A model generated the notes under the pieces. The model saw only the letters and a program-made list of their open reading frames with translations, made no database searches and was not told the DNA's origin. From positions 92,657 through 156,656 of the forward strand of contig SVAJ01000001.1 in assembly GCA_015059435.1 (NCBI GenBank): 64,000 nt of DNA, in the 5' to 3' direction. Positions 50,877 to 60,490 of the stretch are shown one piece after another. The first letter of the stretch is position 1. Each line of letters begins with the position of its first letter. The translations under genes and the position numbers were made by a program. The DNA comes from Bacillota bacterium (GTDB lineage Bacteria > Bacillota_I > Bacilli_A > RF39 > UBA660).

Positions 50877-53468
50877 ATGTATCAAAAAAGTATAAAAGAA
50901 GTATTAAAAGAGCTTAATACTTCTACTAGTGGTTTAACTACTAAACAAATTACTAGAAGACGAAAAGAGTTTGGAGTTAATAAAATAGAAAATAAAAACA
51001 AATCTACTAAGTTAACTATATTTTTTAATCAATTTGATAATTTGATGATTAAATTATTATTAATAGTAGCTGTTATTTCTGGAATTTATGCTTATATGAC
51101 TCATGAAAGTCTTACGGATACAATTTTAATAGTTGTCATTGTTTTACTTAATGTTTTTATGGGTTATTTTCAAGAAGAAAAAGCCGAGGCATCTATTGCT
51201 TCTTTACAAAAAGTAGAACGACTTACCTGTAAAGTTAGGCGTGATGGTAAAGATATTATTATTAATGTTGAACATTTATTACCTGGTGACATCTTATATT
51301 TAGAAGCTGGAGATAAAATACCTGCTGATGGGAGAATAATTGAATGTACAAATTTATCTGTTAATGAATCACTTCTTACTGGTGAAAGTGAAGCTGTATT
51401 AAAAGATAATAATGTTATTAAAAAAGATGTATTAATTAATGATAGATATAATATGGTTTACTCTGGATGTGATGTTGTTAATGGGAAAGGTTTAGTAGTA
51501 GTTACTGATATAGGGCTTAAAACTGAACTTGGTAAGATTGCTAATAGTCTAACTGAAAAGAAAGATTTTCCTACTCCATTACAAAAGAAAATAACTGAGA
51601 TAAGTGAATCACTTACAAAGATTATTACTGTTGTTATTGTGTTTGTTGTTATTTATAATATATTTGTTCTTAAGAATAGTTTAATTAGTGTAATTATGTT
51701 AGCAATTAGTTTAATGGTTTCTGCTGTTCCTGAAGGATTACCTGCTGTTATTACTATTTCACTTTCTATAGGAGTTAATGCTTTAGCTAAGAAAAGAACT
51801 ATCGCTAGAACATTATCATCTGTTGAGACACTTGGTAATGTTGAAGTTATTTGTTCTGATAAAACTGGAACTATTACTCAAAATAAAATGACTGTTACTA
51901 AACTATTTAGAGATGATAAATTATATGATAGTTCAAAATATGAGTATAGAAAAAATGATTTATTAATTAAAGCTATGATGCTTGCTAATGATACTAGTTA
52001 TATTAATAAAAAGTTTGTTGGTGATCCAACTGAAGTTGCATTAATTGATATTTGCGTTAATAATAAGATTAGTTATGAGAGTATGATTACTAATAATCGT
52101 AGATGTGGAGATATTCCTTTTGATTCAACTAGAAAGATGATGAGTAGTTTATATACTAATGGTCGTGCTCTTACTTTATATTCTAAAGGTAGTTTGGAAT
52201 CTATTCTTTCTAAGTGTAAATATTATTTATGTGATGGAGAGGTTATTAATCTTACTAAGAAGAAAAAAGATGAATTATTTGATATAGAAAAAAGTTTATC
52301 TAGTAACGCTTTAAGAGTATTGGCTTTTGCTTATAAGAATACTCCTGATTTAGATGAAAATGATTTAGTTTTTGTTGGTATGGTTGGAATGATTGATCCT
52401 CCTAGACCTACTGTTAAAGATGCTATTAAAACTTGTAGAACAAGTGGTATTATTCCAATTATGATTACTGGTGATAATTTAACTACTGCTATGGAAATAG
52501 CTAGACGTGTTGGTCTTGCTGATGAAGATTCAGTTGGGATTGAAGGAAAAGATATAGCTAAATTATCTGATTTAGAGTTAACTCATCAGGTGTTAAATTA
52601 TAGTGTATATGCTAGAGTATCGCCTGAAGATAAAGTTAGAATTGTTACTGCATTACAACACAATAATAAAGTTGTTGCTATGACTGGTGATGGTGTTAAT
52701 GATGCTCCAGCCATTAAGCTTGCTGATATTGGTATTGGTATGGGTAAAACTGGTACTGAGGTTACTAAGAGTACTGCAGATATATTGTTATTAGATGATA
52801 GTTTTTCTACTATTGTAGATGCGAATTATGAAGGAAGAAGAATATTTGATAATATTAGAAATGTTATTATTTATTCATTATCAAGTAACTTTGCTGAAAT
52901 ATTTATAGTAGTTGCTGGTATGTTCTTATCAGTAACTGCTCTACTTCCTATTCATATTTTATATATTGATTTAGTTACAGATGCTGCTTTATCTATATGC
53001 TTAGCTTTTGAAAAAGCATCGGATAATATAATGAAACGTCCACCAAGAAAAAGCACTTCTAAGTTTTTTACTCCTTGGGTAACTGCTTCATTAGTCTTTT
53101 CTTCTTTTCTTGAAGGATTAATCGTATTTATATGCTTTGTATATGGACTTAATTATGGATTAGCAGTTGCTCAGACTATGGCTCTACTTTGTTTAATTAT
53201 TCAAGAAACATTATATGCAATTAATTGTCGTAATTTAAAAGAACCTATATATAAACAAGGTTTCTTCTCAAATAAGTATTTTAATATAGGTTTAACATTA
53301 ATTATTATTATTCAAGTTTTAACATTTATTACTCCAGCAAGAAGTTTACTTCATATTGTAATGTTAGACTTCAATCAAATAGCTTTTGTATTTATAACTA
53401 ACTTTATTATATTTATACTTGTTGAAATATCTAAAGTAGTTATTAATAAATACTTTATAGATGAATAA
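50877..53468 (+). CDS. P-type cation ATPase, calcium-pump type (P2)
   Basis: An 863-residue plus-strand pump with an N-terminal cation ATPase domain, TGES (LLTGESEAV), the ion-site PEGLP in helix 4 (VSAVPEGLPAVIT), phosphorylation site CSDKTGTIT, MITGDN, and MTGDGVNDAPA. The helix 4-6 sequences resemble SERCA/PMCA-type calcium pumps, with TDAALSICLAFE in helix 6. It probably exports Ca2+. A TATAAT-like box lies about 30 bases upstream. Confidence 0.93.
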   Translation: MYQKSIKEVLKELNTSTSGLTTKQITRRRKEFGVNKIENKNKSTKLTIFFNQFDNLMIKLLLIVAVISGIYAYMTHESLTDTILIVVIVLLNVFMGYFQEEKAEASIASLQKVERLTCKVRRDGKDIIINVEHLLPGDILYLEAGDKIPADGRIIECTNLSVNESLLTGESEAVLKDNNVIKKDVLINDRYNMVYSGCDVVNGKGLVVVTDIGLKTELGKIANSLTEKKDFPTPLQKKITEISESLTKIITVVIVFVVIYNIFVLKNSLISVIMLAISLMVSAVPEGLPAVITISLSIGVNALAKKRTIARTLSSVETLGNVEVICSDKTGTITQNKMTVTKLFRDDKLYDSSKYEYRKNDLLIKAMMLANDTSYINKKFVGDPTEVALIDICVNNKISYESMITNNRRCGDIPFDSTRKMMSSLYTNGRALTLYSKGSLESILSKCKYYLCDGEVINLTKKKKDELFDIEKSLSSNALRVLAFAYKNTPDLDENDLVFVGMVGMIDPPRPTVKDAIKTCRTSGIIPIMITGDNLTTAMEIARRVGLADEDSVGIEGKDIAKLSDLELTHQVLNYSVYARVSPEDKVRIVTALQHNNKVVAMTGDGVNDAPAIKLADIGIGMGKTGTEVTKSTADILLLDDSFSTIVDANYEGRRIFDNIRNVIIYSLSSNFAEIFIVVAGMFLSVTALLPIHILYIDLVTDAALSICLAFEKASDNIMKRPPRKSTSKFFTPWVTASLVFSSFLEGLIVFICFVYGLNYGLAVAQTMALLCLIIQETLYAINCRNLKEPIYKQGFFSNKYFNIGLTLIIIIQVLTFITPARSLLHIVMLDFNQIAFVFITNFIIFILVEISKVVINKYFIDE

Positions 53469-53495
53469 ATAGATCATATAGATCTATTTTTTTTT
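53468..53495 (+). terminator. Terminator of the P-type ATPase gene
   Basis: AATAGATC (53468-53475) pairs with GATCTATT (53481-53488), followed by nine T on the plus strand. Confidence 0.85.
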
Positions 53496-53496
53496 G

Positions 53497-53532
53497 CAAA
53501 AAAAATGGTAGATTACATTGTTCTACCATTTT
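53497..53532 (-). terminator. Terminator of the large repeat-protein gene
   Basis: An eleven-base stem (53502-53512 with 53522-53532) overlaps the stop codon and is followed by T residues on the minus strand. Confidence 0.8.
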
Positions 53533-56500
53533 CCATTTCTTCTTCATTTTGGTTTTCTTCAAACATTTCATTTAAATCATGTACATTATCTGGGGCTTGT
53601 TCTGGGATGTTAAGAAGTCCATTTACATAATCTTCATCTACTTGATCATTATCTATAGAATCTTCTATCATGTCAGTTACTTCATTTCCATATTTTGGTC
53701 CTCGTTGTGTTGCGTTTTTGTCATTTGCAAAACGATTTAAGGCCATTAATCCAACTGCTCCATTTTGCATTATCATGCTAGCTAAATCATTTTGTATTCC
53801 GCTAATTTGAGTAACATCTGTTGTTGATAAAGATTGTAAAGCTTCAGCTAATTCAATATTATTTAATGAAGCTGATTCCATATCTACAATAGCTGTTGGA
53901 TGTTTTTGTAAATATGACATTGCATTAATAAGTCCGCTATAGTCAAATTGTGGATGATTTTTTGCGTAAGATTTAGCTACTGGTAATGCTTTATTAATTG
54001 CATCAATAAATGTATCATTGTATTTAGTAGCAAATTCTATGTAATCTTGTGTTGTTGCGGCATCACCCAATGATTTAATATGTTTCCAATCTTTAGGAAG
54101 ATTCTTTCCTAGTTCACCAATTACTTGATGTGTATATGCATCAGCATTATGATATGTATCTGAGCCAAGGTTCCAATCAGACTTATCTAAACCACGACGT
54201 TCTAAAGCTTCACCTGCAGAATGTGCACTGTTATGTGCTTCTGCATGTATTCCTTTATGGATTGTACCCTTAGTTGAAGATATTTGATTTGCTGTATCAT
54301 GTACTTGTTGATCATATGCTTGGTTGTTTGCGTTAGCATTATTAACATCTTGATTATGTGCATCTACTACTTCTTTATTGTGTTCTGCAACTTTAATAGA
54401 TTTATAAGTTGCAATACCAGTACCAATTACTGCTATTGTAGTTAATACATCTTTTATGAAAGGATCATCTCTATAGTCAAGTGGTTTTAATAGTGGATCA
54501 TAGTATCTTTCACCTACTGATCTCTTTCCTAAAATACTATTTTTAATTTCTGTATTTTCCATTGAAATTTGTTCATATGATACGAAACTTGCTATGGCCT
54601 TTTGATCATCATTATCAAGAACAGCATTTTCTATATCATTATCTAAGTTACCTAATTGTTCTCTTAATTCAGGAGATGCTGATTTATTTGTTGAGAATCT
54701 AAGACCAACTACATTCATTTTTGATTGTACTGCTTTCATTTCTTCTTGGAAAGCATGTAATCCGTCACCAGATAATAAGTTATTACCTAAAACTTCGTTA
54801 GCTCTTAACTTACCAATTAATTCTGCTTTTCCACCTAATAATTCTTGTCGTTTATCAATTAAGAATTGTCTTTGATCTGCTGTTAAATTCTCTTGTAATT
54901 TTTTATCAATTGCTTTAATTCTATTCATATCAGTGTAGATAGTATTATGAATTTCAATACTTTCATTATTGATTCTTGTAATCTCTTTCATTACATATTC
55001 TGCATATCTTTCACCAATCATTGTATTTAATATATATGGATAATTCATAGAAATTGCTTTATTACCCTTATATTCATGTACAATTCGAAGTATATCTTCA
55101 TCACTTAGGGCACTTACTCTTTCTTTTAATTCATCATAGGCAGCCTTGTTTTCTGCTGTAGTTGTAATCTTACTACGTAGTTTTGCAATAAGACCAGCAC
55201 CACTTTTAATTAAAGCAGGAACAAAATGAGCTATATTATATAAATAATTACCTGCATGCATTTCATTTGCAAAACTTTCACTTACCTTTATATTTCCATA
55301 TGTATATTTTTTATTATCTTTCTTCTTATTAGATGATAATTCTATATCTTTTATTAATTCTTTTAACATGTATTCTACGCTTTGATGTTGTTTTGGTTCA
55401 TCTTCACGTTTAGGTTCTGGATTTTTTCTTATAGGATCCTCTTTTTTATCTTCATCGTCATCTTTTATAGGTTCTTCTTTTTTATCTTCATCGTCATCTT
55501 TTATAGGTTCTTCTTTTTTATCTTCATCATCATCTTTTATTGGATCCTCTTTTTTCTTTGATTTTTCAATGATACTATATGTTGAAATTGGATTATCATA
55601 TTCATCATCATATGAATCATTATTTTTTCTTATTTCATATTTTTCTTTATCATATGTTAAACCAGTATTTTTTTCAAATTGTTGAATCATGTATTCTTCT
55701 TCTGTCATTCCTCTTGATTCATAAATTTGTCTTTCTGGAACATAATCATTATATACTTCTTTTTCTTCTATTACTTCTTCTTCAGGTTGTGTTTCTGGTG
55801 AAGTAGTATATGTTTGGAACGGATTATTATATGTATATGTGTATGTATTTTCATTTGTAGATGTAGTATATGTATTATCTTCTACTACGGCATTTTCTTC
55901 GATATTTTCTCTTTGTTCTGGTGTAACTTTAAGTGGTTTAGGTTCTTCTATTTGTTCAATAACTTCTGGAGTATCATTAGTAACAGTATAGTTATTTTCA
56001 ACTTCTGGTACTACTTCATTTGTTATTTCTTCTTCTGGAGTAGCGTTTCTGAAATCACCATATCTTTGATCTAGTTCATTGTATTTTACTAATTCTTTTT
56101 GATTTTCTAGAATTTCTTCATTAATTCTATCTAATTCTGGATGTTCATCATTCATTGATCCTAATTCATATTCTCTTTCACGATCATATTCAGAATTTAA
56201 TCTTTCTGCATCCATAGTTATTTCTTCTACTTTATTATCTATCATAGAATCAATCATATCATAATCAGAATCAGTTAATGTTCTTGAAGATACTCTTTCT
56301 TTAAGTTCAGCCATTGCTCCTAGTTCTTGTAGTTTAGCAATTAACTCTTCATTAAGTCTATTCAATTCTGGATGTTCATTATCCATTGAACCTAGTGCAT
56401 ATGATCTTTCTCTATCATATTCTGCGCTAAGGTCTTGTTCTTCTTTTCTTAATGTTTCTATCTGTTCATCTATCATATCTTCAATTAGTTTATAATCATC

Positions 56501-56935
56501 ATCACTTAAATCATTAGGAGTTATTTCTTCTACATTACTATTTTCTATTGTTTCTCTTATTTCATCTGTTATTAAATCTTCAATTTGATTTCTATAATCA
56601 GCAATCTTACCTTCTAATCCTTCTATTAGTGTTTGATAAGTACTTATTACTAATGGTTCAGTTGCAGTCTCTAGTGATTTTCTATGTTCTTCAATTAGTT
56701 TGTTTAATTTTTCTATTTCATCATTAATTTTTTCTATCTCTTCTAAAGCAGTACTAAATCTTTCTATTTGAGATTTTTTATCGTTAATTTCTTCATTAAT
56801 TCTGTCTAATTCTGGATGTTCATCATTCATTGAACCAGTTTCATATTCTCTTTCTCTGTCATAGTCTGCCTCTAGATTTTCTAATTCAGTATTTAAATTT
56901 TCTATTGCTTTTTCTATACTATCTTTATAATTCAT
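53513..56935 (-). CDS. Large coiled-coil repeat protein (unknown)
   Basis: 1140 residues. The N-terminal third is coiled coil with three copies of a 28-residue unit (YDRERxYxxGSM, then NEHPELxRxNEEI). A Thr/Pro/Glu-rich region follows (about 300-400), then a 12-residue tandem repeat KDDDEDKKEEPI. The C-terminal half is helical, with one possible membrane helix around 855-875 (FIKDVLTTIAVIGTGIATY) and an Ala/Asn/His-rich part. No signal peptide. It has the look of a scaffold or surface-linked protein; no family is recognised. It follows a DUF1292 gene in the same direction. Confidence 0.75.
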   Translation of the reverse strand: MNYKDSIEKAIENLNTELENLEADYDREREYETGSMNDEHPELDRINEEINDKKSQIERFSTALEEIEKINDEIEKLNKLIEEHRKSLETATEPLVISTYQTLIEGLEGKIADYRNQIEDLITDEIRETIENSNVEEITPNDLSDDDYKLIEDMIDEQIETLRKEEQDLSAEYDRERSYALGSMDNEHPELNRLNEELIAKLQELGAMAELKERVSSRTLTDSDYDMIDSMIDNKVEEITMDAERLNSEYDREREYELGSMNDEHPELDRINEEILENQKELVKYNELDQRYGDFRNATPEEEITNEVVPEVENNYTVTNDTPEVIEQIEEPKPLKVTPEQRENIEENAVVEDNTYTTSTNENTYTYTYNNPFQTYTTSPETQPEEEVIEEKEVYNDYVPERQIYESRGMTEEEYMIQQFEKNTGLTYDKEKYEIRKNNDSYDDEYDNPISTYSIIEKSKKKEDPIKDDDEDKKEEPIKDDDEDKKEEPIKDDDEDKKEDPIRKNPEPKREDEPKQHQSVEYMLKELIKDIELSSNKKKDNKKYTYGNIKVSESFANEMHAGNYLYNIAHFVPALIKSGAGLIAKLRSKITTTAENKAAYDELKERVSALSDEDILRIVHEYKGNKAISMNYPYILNTMIGERYAEYVMKEITRINNESIEIHNTIYTDMNRIKAIDKKLQENLTADQRQFLIDKRQELLGGKAELIGKLRANEVLGNNLLSGDGLHAFQEEMKAVQSKMNVVGLRFSTNKSASPELREQLGNLDNDIENAVLDNDDQKAIASFVSYEQISMENTEIKNSILGKRSVGERYYDPLLKPLDYRDDPFIKDVLTTIAVIGTGIATYKSIKVAEHNKEVVDAHNQDVNNANANNQAYDQQVHDTANQISSTKGTIHKGIHAEAHNSAHSAGEALERRGLDKSDWNLGSDTYHNADAYTHQVIGELGKNLPKDWKHIKSLGDAATTQDYIEFATKYNDTFIDAINKALPVAKSYAKNHPQFDYSGLINAMSYLQKHPTAIVDMESASLNNIELAEALQSLSTTDVTQISGIQNDLASMIMQNGAVGLMALNRFANDKNATQRGPKYGNEVTDMIEDSIDNDQVDEDYVNGLLNIPEQAPDNVHDLNEMFEENQNEEEMENGRTM
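55432..55556 (-). repeat. 36-base tandem repeat inside the repeat-protein gene
   Basis: About three consecutive 36-base units encode KDDDEDKKEEPI each, nearly identical in DNA (differences at the Asp and Ile codons and at the ends, bounded by GGATCC). Near identity suggests recent expansion by slippage or recombination. Confidence 0.9.
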
Positions 56936-56947
56936 TCTTCATCCCAC

Positions 56948-57217
56948 CTAATTTGTTTCTCTATCAATTTGTTCAAGAACTTCTTGAACCATTTTCATTT
57001 CTTCTTCTGTCTTAATTTCTTCTAGGCTTTCTTTACCTAAAAGTCTATCATATGCTCCAACAAAGATATTTTTTCTTCCATTATTACCAATTGAATGATC
57101 TGTATAACCAACATATATCTTATTAGTATCATCAGACTCAAAAGTAAATAATATATCACATTCTACTTCCTTACCATCTTTTTCTATTACAAATTTCTCG
57201 TCATTTACAATTTCCAT
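56948..57217 (-). CDS. DUF1292 family protein
   Basis: This 89-residue acidic protein shows the DUF1292 pattern (KEVECDILFTFESDDTNKIYVGYTD and the later AYDRLLGKESLEEIKTEEE; positions about 15-40 and 53-73). In Bacillus these small proteins (for example YrzB) are near alaS/yrrK and of unknown role. Here it lies directly upstream of the large repeat protein. Confidence 0.82.
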   Translation of the reverse strand: MEIVNDEKFVIEKDGKEVECDILFTFESDDTNKIYVGYTDHSIGNNGRKNIFVGAYDRLLGKESLEEIKTEEEMKMVQEVLEQIDRETN

Positions 57218-57290
57218 TTACATAATCCTCCTATAATACCATACTACAATTATAACCTATTACCTTTATATTTACAAGAAAATTCACTAT

Positions 57291-57746
57291 TTAACTTTCT
57301 ACATTTACAGCTATAGTACTACTTTTTAAATTTTCTTTAGGAATAATTATTATTTCATATATTTCACTATCTTTTTTATTATTATTTAATTTATCTTTAT
57401 AGTCATTACTTATTTTTTTATTATCTTTATATATTTCTATATCAATGTTATCATCATTTAATATTTTTAGTGTATATTCTAATTGTTTTTTATTAATTGT
57501 TTTATTTCTATAATTTGTTATTTTAAGTTTATATATTACTTTTTGAGCTTTTTTAATATCTTTTAAATCTACAGAAAATGAGTAATTTTCTTTTTCTTCT
57601 ATAACTGGTACTACTATATCCGTTTTATCTTCGTCTTTTATTTTGTTTTTTTCTAGAAATAAAATGTCTATTCCTAAAATACTTACTATTACTAATAAAA
57701 CTATAAATACTATTAAAAGTTTATTTTTGTTCTTCTTTTTCTTCAT
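57291..57746 (-). CDS. Small membrane-anchored beta-rich protein (unknown)
   Basis: 151 residues with a Lys-rich N-terminus, one membrane helix (about 9-27) and an extracytoplasmic beta-like domain (ENYSFSVDLKDIKKAQKVIY). It belongs to a run of four such anchored proteins behind pbpB. No family is recognised. Confidence 0.65.
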   Translation of the reverse strand: MKKKKNKNKLLIVFIVLLVIVSILGIDILFLEKNKIKDEDKTDIVVPVIEEKENYSFSVDLKDIKKAQKVIYKLKITNYRNKTINKKQLEYTLKILNDDNIDIEIYKDNKKISNDYKDKLNNNKKDSEIYEIIIIPKENLKSSTIAVNVES

Positions 57747-57754
57747 GTTTTCAC

Positions 57755-59059
57755 CTATTTAAATCTATTTATAATACTTTCTTTCTTTTCTTTCATTAAA
57801 GTTTTATCATTATCTTTTAAACTACTAGCAAAATCTGCATTTGAGATATCTTCGTTTATAGATTTTGCTTCTGTTAGTTCTAATAAATCATCTATTTCTA
57901 AACTGTATAATTCAACCGCATTATTTGTATGGTTTAATCTTACAATTGTTTTAAGTTTATACTTATTATTTTTCTTGTCATATTTATCAATAGTTATTGT
58001 TAAATCTGTATTCTTATTATTTTCATTAATATTAACTACTATTTTCTTATTATCTTTATTTTTACTTATCGCTATTAAACCTATTTTTTCATTCTTATTA
58101 TAGATTTCTGCCTTTGTTTTATTTTTATCTATATAAATTTTTATAGTTCTTTTTAATTTATTATTCTTGTATACTTTTAATTCTTTTTGTGGTTTATTAC
58201 ATTCAAAAACTATTTTTTCTTTACCTTTTATAAATTCATACTTAATTGGATTATATAAAATACTATCAGTATATATATTTATATATATTTCTTCATTTTT
58301 TGATATTATGTTTATCTTATTATTATTTTTAAAGAAATCTTTATCATATCCAGTTAAAATACTATTTGCTCTTTTATCATTCTTTAATTCTTTTAATACA
58401 TTTGAATATATTTCATCAATATTTTTACTATCTAGTTTTAATGATACTTTAGTATATTTTTTATCTTTAGTTTTTGTAAAATATTTATTATCTAGACTGT
58501 TTTTCAATTTATTTAATACTGTCTTATTTAAATATTTTAGATTATCTTGTTCTGTTGTGGTAGAGTTTAGTGCTTCAAAGTAATCATTACGTCCATTATT
58601 TATGTAGTTTTTAGTTATACCTTTTATATAATAATACTCAGTACTATCTTTTATATAGTATTTTTCTTTAGCAAACTCTTTCTCATTTACTTTACTATCA
58701 TAATTAATAAATAATTCTTTTTTAGATTTATTACTAGTGAATTCTAAGTTATCTTCTGTATTATTAATATTATTTAATATTCTATATATATCTTCATACT
58801 CATTATTTTCTTTATTCTTTTTTATATACTCAGATAAATTATTTGTATTACTTTTAATTTTTAAATTATTAATAATAGTGTAGTTTTCTATATTGTTTTC
58901 ATAGTCTAATATTTTTTCAGTTTTAGATTCTATATTGTTTATGGCTTTTGAAAATATTCTTTTAGAATTACTTAAGTATAATAAGTATGTCCCCATCATT
59001 ATAGTAATAATACCTACTGTTATTAATAGTTCTATAATGAATTTATTATTCTTTTTCAT
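57755..59059 (-). CDS. Membrane-anchored secreted protein (unknown)
   Basis: 434 residues with one N-terminal membrane helix (about 9-29) and a long Lys/Asn-rich extracytoplasmic region. That region looks beta-rich in its C-terminal half (ELKVYKNNKLKRTIKIYIDK, ADLTITIDKYDKK-like strands). No lipobox is seen. It lies eight bases before the next small anchored protein, so the two are co-transcribed. The ATG at 59059 follows AAAGGAG; the upstream TTG lies within this site. Confidence 0.65.
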   Translation of the reverse strand: MKKNNKFIIELLITVGIITIMMGTYLLYLSNSKRIFSKAINNIESKTEKILDYENNIENYTIINNLKIKSNTNNLSEYIKKNKENNEYEDIYRILNNINNTEDNLEFTSNKSKKELFINYDSKVNEKEFAKEKYYIKDSTEYYYIKGITKNYINNGRNDYFEALNSTTTEQDNLKYLNKTVLNKLKNSLDNKYFTKTKDKKYTKVSLKLDSKNIDEIYSNVLKELKNDKRANSILTGYDKDFFKNNNKINIISKNEEIYINIYTDSILYNPIKYEFIKGKEKIVFECNKPQKELKVYKNNKLKRTIKIYIDKNKTKAEIYNKNEKIGLIAISKNKDNKKIVVNINENNKNTDLTITIDKYDKKNNKYKLKTIVRLNHTNNAVELYSLEIDDLLELTEAKSINEDISNADFASSLKDNDKTLMKEKKESIINRFK

Positions 59060-59091
59060 AGGCAACTCCTTTATATACTGTAATTATACCA

Positions 59092-59122
59092 AAAAACAAA
59101 AAAAATGTCATTAGACATTTTT
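59092..59122 (-). terminator. Terminator within the anchored-protein cluster
   Basis: AAAATGTC (59102-59109) pairs with GACATTTT (59114-59121) and is followed on the minus strand by eight T. A TATAAT-like box follows at once, so a new transcript probably starts here for the 434-residue gene. Confidence 0.75.
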
Positions 59123-59621
59123 ATTCTATATTAGAAGTTAAAATTGATAGTTTATAAGTAAAATCTTTAGTAAGTATTTCTTTTTTTGGTGCTGAGATAC
59201 TTATTTCTAAATTTATTTCTTCATTTGGATTTATTACTTCTCCTAATATATCATTATACTCTATATTTAAATAACTCTTACTATAGTTAGTTCTTTCTAT
59301 TATATTATCTATTTGAGCAGGTAGTGTTCCAGTATTTTTAATTACTACTTTATAAGAAATAGAATCTTTTTGATCATTTAACTTAAAATTAAGTTCTACA
59401 GTTTTATTATTATCTGTAATATTATAATCATTATTAATTACTTTTTTAGTACCATTTATAATAGTACCTTCTTCTACATTTAATATTTTCACCTCATACT
59501 TTGGTTTGTTTTTTTCTAAAGCTGTTAATCTCATTGATACATATATAAATGAAATTCCCACTAGTATGGTAGTAATACTAAGTATTAAAATAATTATGTT
59601 ATTTAGATTCTTTTTTTTCAT
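59121..59621 (-). CDS. Small membrane-anchored Ig-like protein (unknown)
   Basis: From 59621 the protein has 166 residues with one membrane helix (about 8-28) and a beta-sandwich (DSISYKVVIKNTGTLPAQID, with NPNEEINLEISISAP). The pattern is like DUF11/CARDB-type Ig domains. Its ATG overlaps the TGA of the upstream gene, so it is coupled. Similar in design to the protein at 31256. Confidence 0.65.
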   Translation of the reverse strand: MKKKNLNNIIILILSITTILVGISFIYVSMRLTALEKNKPKYEVKILNVEEGTIINGTKKVINNDYNITDNNKTVELNFKLNDQKDSISYKVVIKNTGTLPAQIDNIIERTNYSKSYLNIEYNDILGEVINPNEEINLEISISAPKKEILTKDFTYKLSILTSNIE

Positions 59622-60481
59622 CTTATACACTCCCCTTCATTTATATTCTCTTTAGTACCATTATAACAATAAGAATAGCTAATATTTCCTATACTAAATT
59701 TTATATAAGCATATACTTTTCTATCTTTTATGTAATACCAACTATCTTGATCTGGATATAAGTCATTATTAGATGAAATTGGTATTTGTTGTATATTAAT
59801 TTTATGATTATTGATATCCTCATCTGTAATATTATTACTAATTTGATATTTTCTTATCTTATCGTATATAGTATTAGAATACTCTAGAGCATTTTCTTTA
59901 GTCAACTCTATTTCTTCATCAGGATTATCATTATTATTTATATTAGCAATATTTTTAGAGTATAAGCTTAGAGTAATTAATATTCCTTTTGTATCTTCTC
60001 TATTAATTTCTAGTTTTTTTACTCTTTTTTGTAGTGTTGAGGTTTGTTTTACTATTTGTGTTTTTATATTATTTTTTATTAACTCTTCAGTTATTTGTTT
60101 TTCTAATACAGAAGATAAATTTTGATTATTATATTCTATAATATATAACTTATTTTTTATTTTATTTTTGATTACTAATTCTTTTATAACTTTATTTATA
60201 CTAGTATTAATATTTTTACTTTCTAATTTATTTAGATTAAGAATAGTTGTTTTTTTAGAAAGATATAGAGGTTGTATTATATTATTATCTTTATCTAATA
60301 TAAAAGCAAAATCTATTCCTGTATCTAGTTTTATTTCAATCATGTTGTTATAGTTATCATATTTATTAATATGATCTAATCCGAGTTCTTTTATAATATA
60401 TAGTGTATAACCAACTATAACGATTATGATTGTGGTGATAATTAGAATTGTTATTAATATTTTTTTATTTTTTGAATTCAT
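59618..60481 (-). CDS. Membrane-anchored protein, faintly RsgI-like (unknown)
   Basis: 287 residues with one membrane helix (about 8-30). The part after it (MIEIKLDTGIDFAFILDKDN, then INTSINKVIKELVIKNKIKN and KLYIIEYNN) has the rhythm of the extracytoplasmic RsgI anti-sigma domain (beta strands, then an amphipathic helix). The match is faint and there is no cytoplasmic N-terminal anti-sigma domain or sigma gene. One Cys pair (SYCYNGT, GECIR) could form a disulfide. It follows pbpB by nine bases. Confidence 0.55.
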   Translation of the reverse strand: MNSKNKKILITILIITTIIIVIVGYTLYIIKELGLDHINKYDNYNNMIEIKLDTGIDFAFILDKDNNIIQPLYLSKKTTILNLNKLESKNINTSINKVIKELVIKNKIKNKLYIIEYNNQNLSSVLEKQITEELIKNNIKTQIVKQTSTLQKRVKKLEINREDTKGILITLSLYSKNIANINNNDNPDEEIELTKENALEYSNTIYDKIRKYQISNNITDEDINNHKINIQQIPISSNNDLYPDQDSWYYIKDRKVYAYIKFSIGNISYSYCYNGTKENINEGECIR

Positions 60482-60490
60482 ATTATCACC

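Noticed and set aside
55432..55556. Direct repeats that could suggest a CRISPR array
   Set aside because: The units are contiguous, have no spacers, keep the reading frame and encode an acidic repeat, so this is a coding tandem repeat.
59618..60481. Naming this protein an RsgI anti-sigma factor
   Set aside because: Only a faint pattern in the extracytoplasmic part is seen; the cytoplasmic anti-sigma domain and a partner sigma factor gene are missing.
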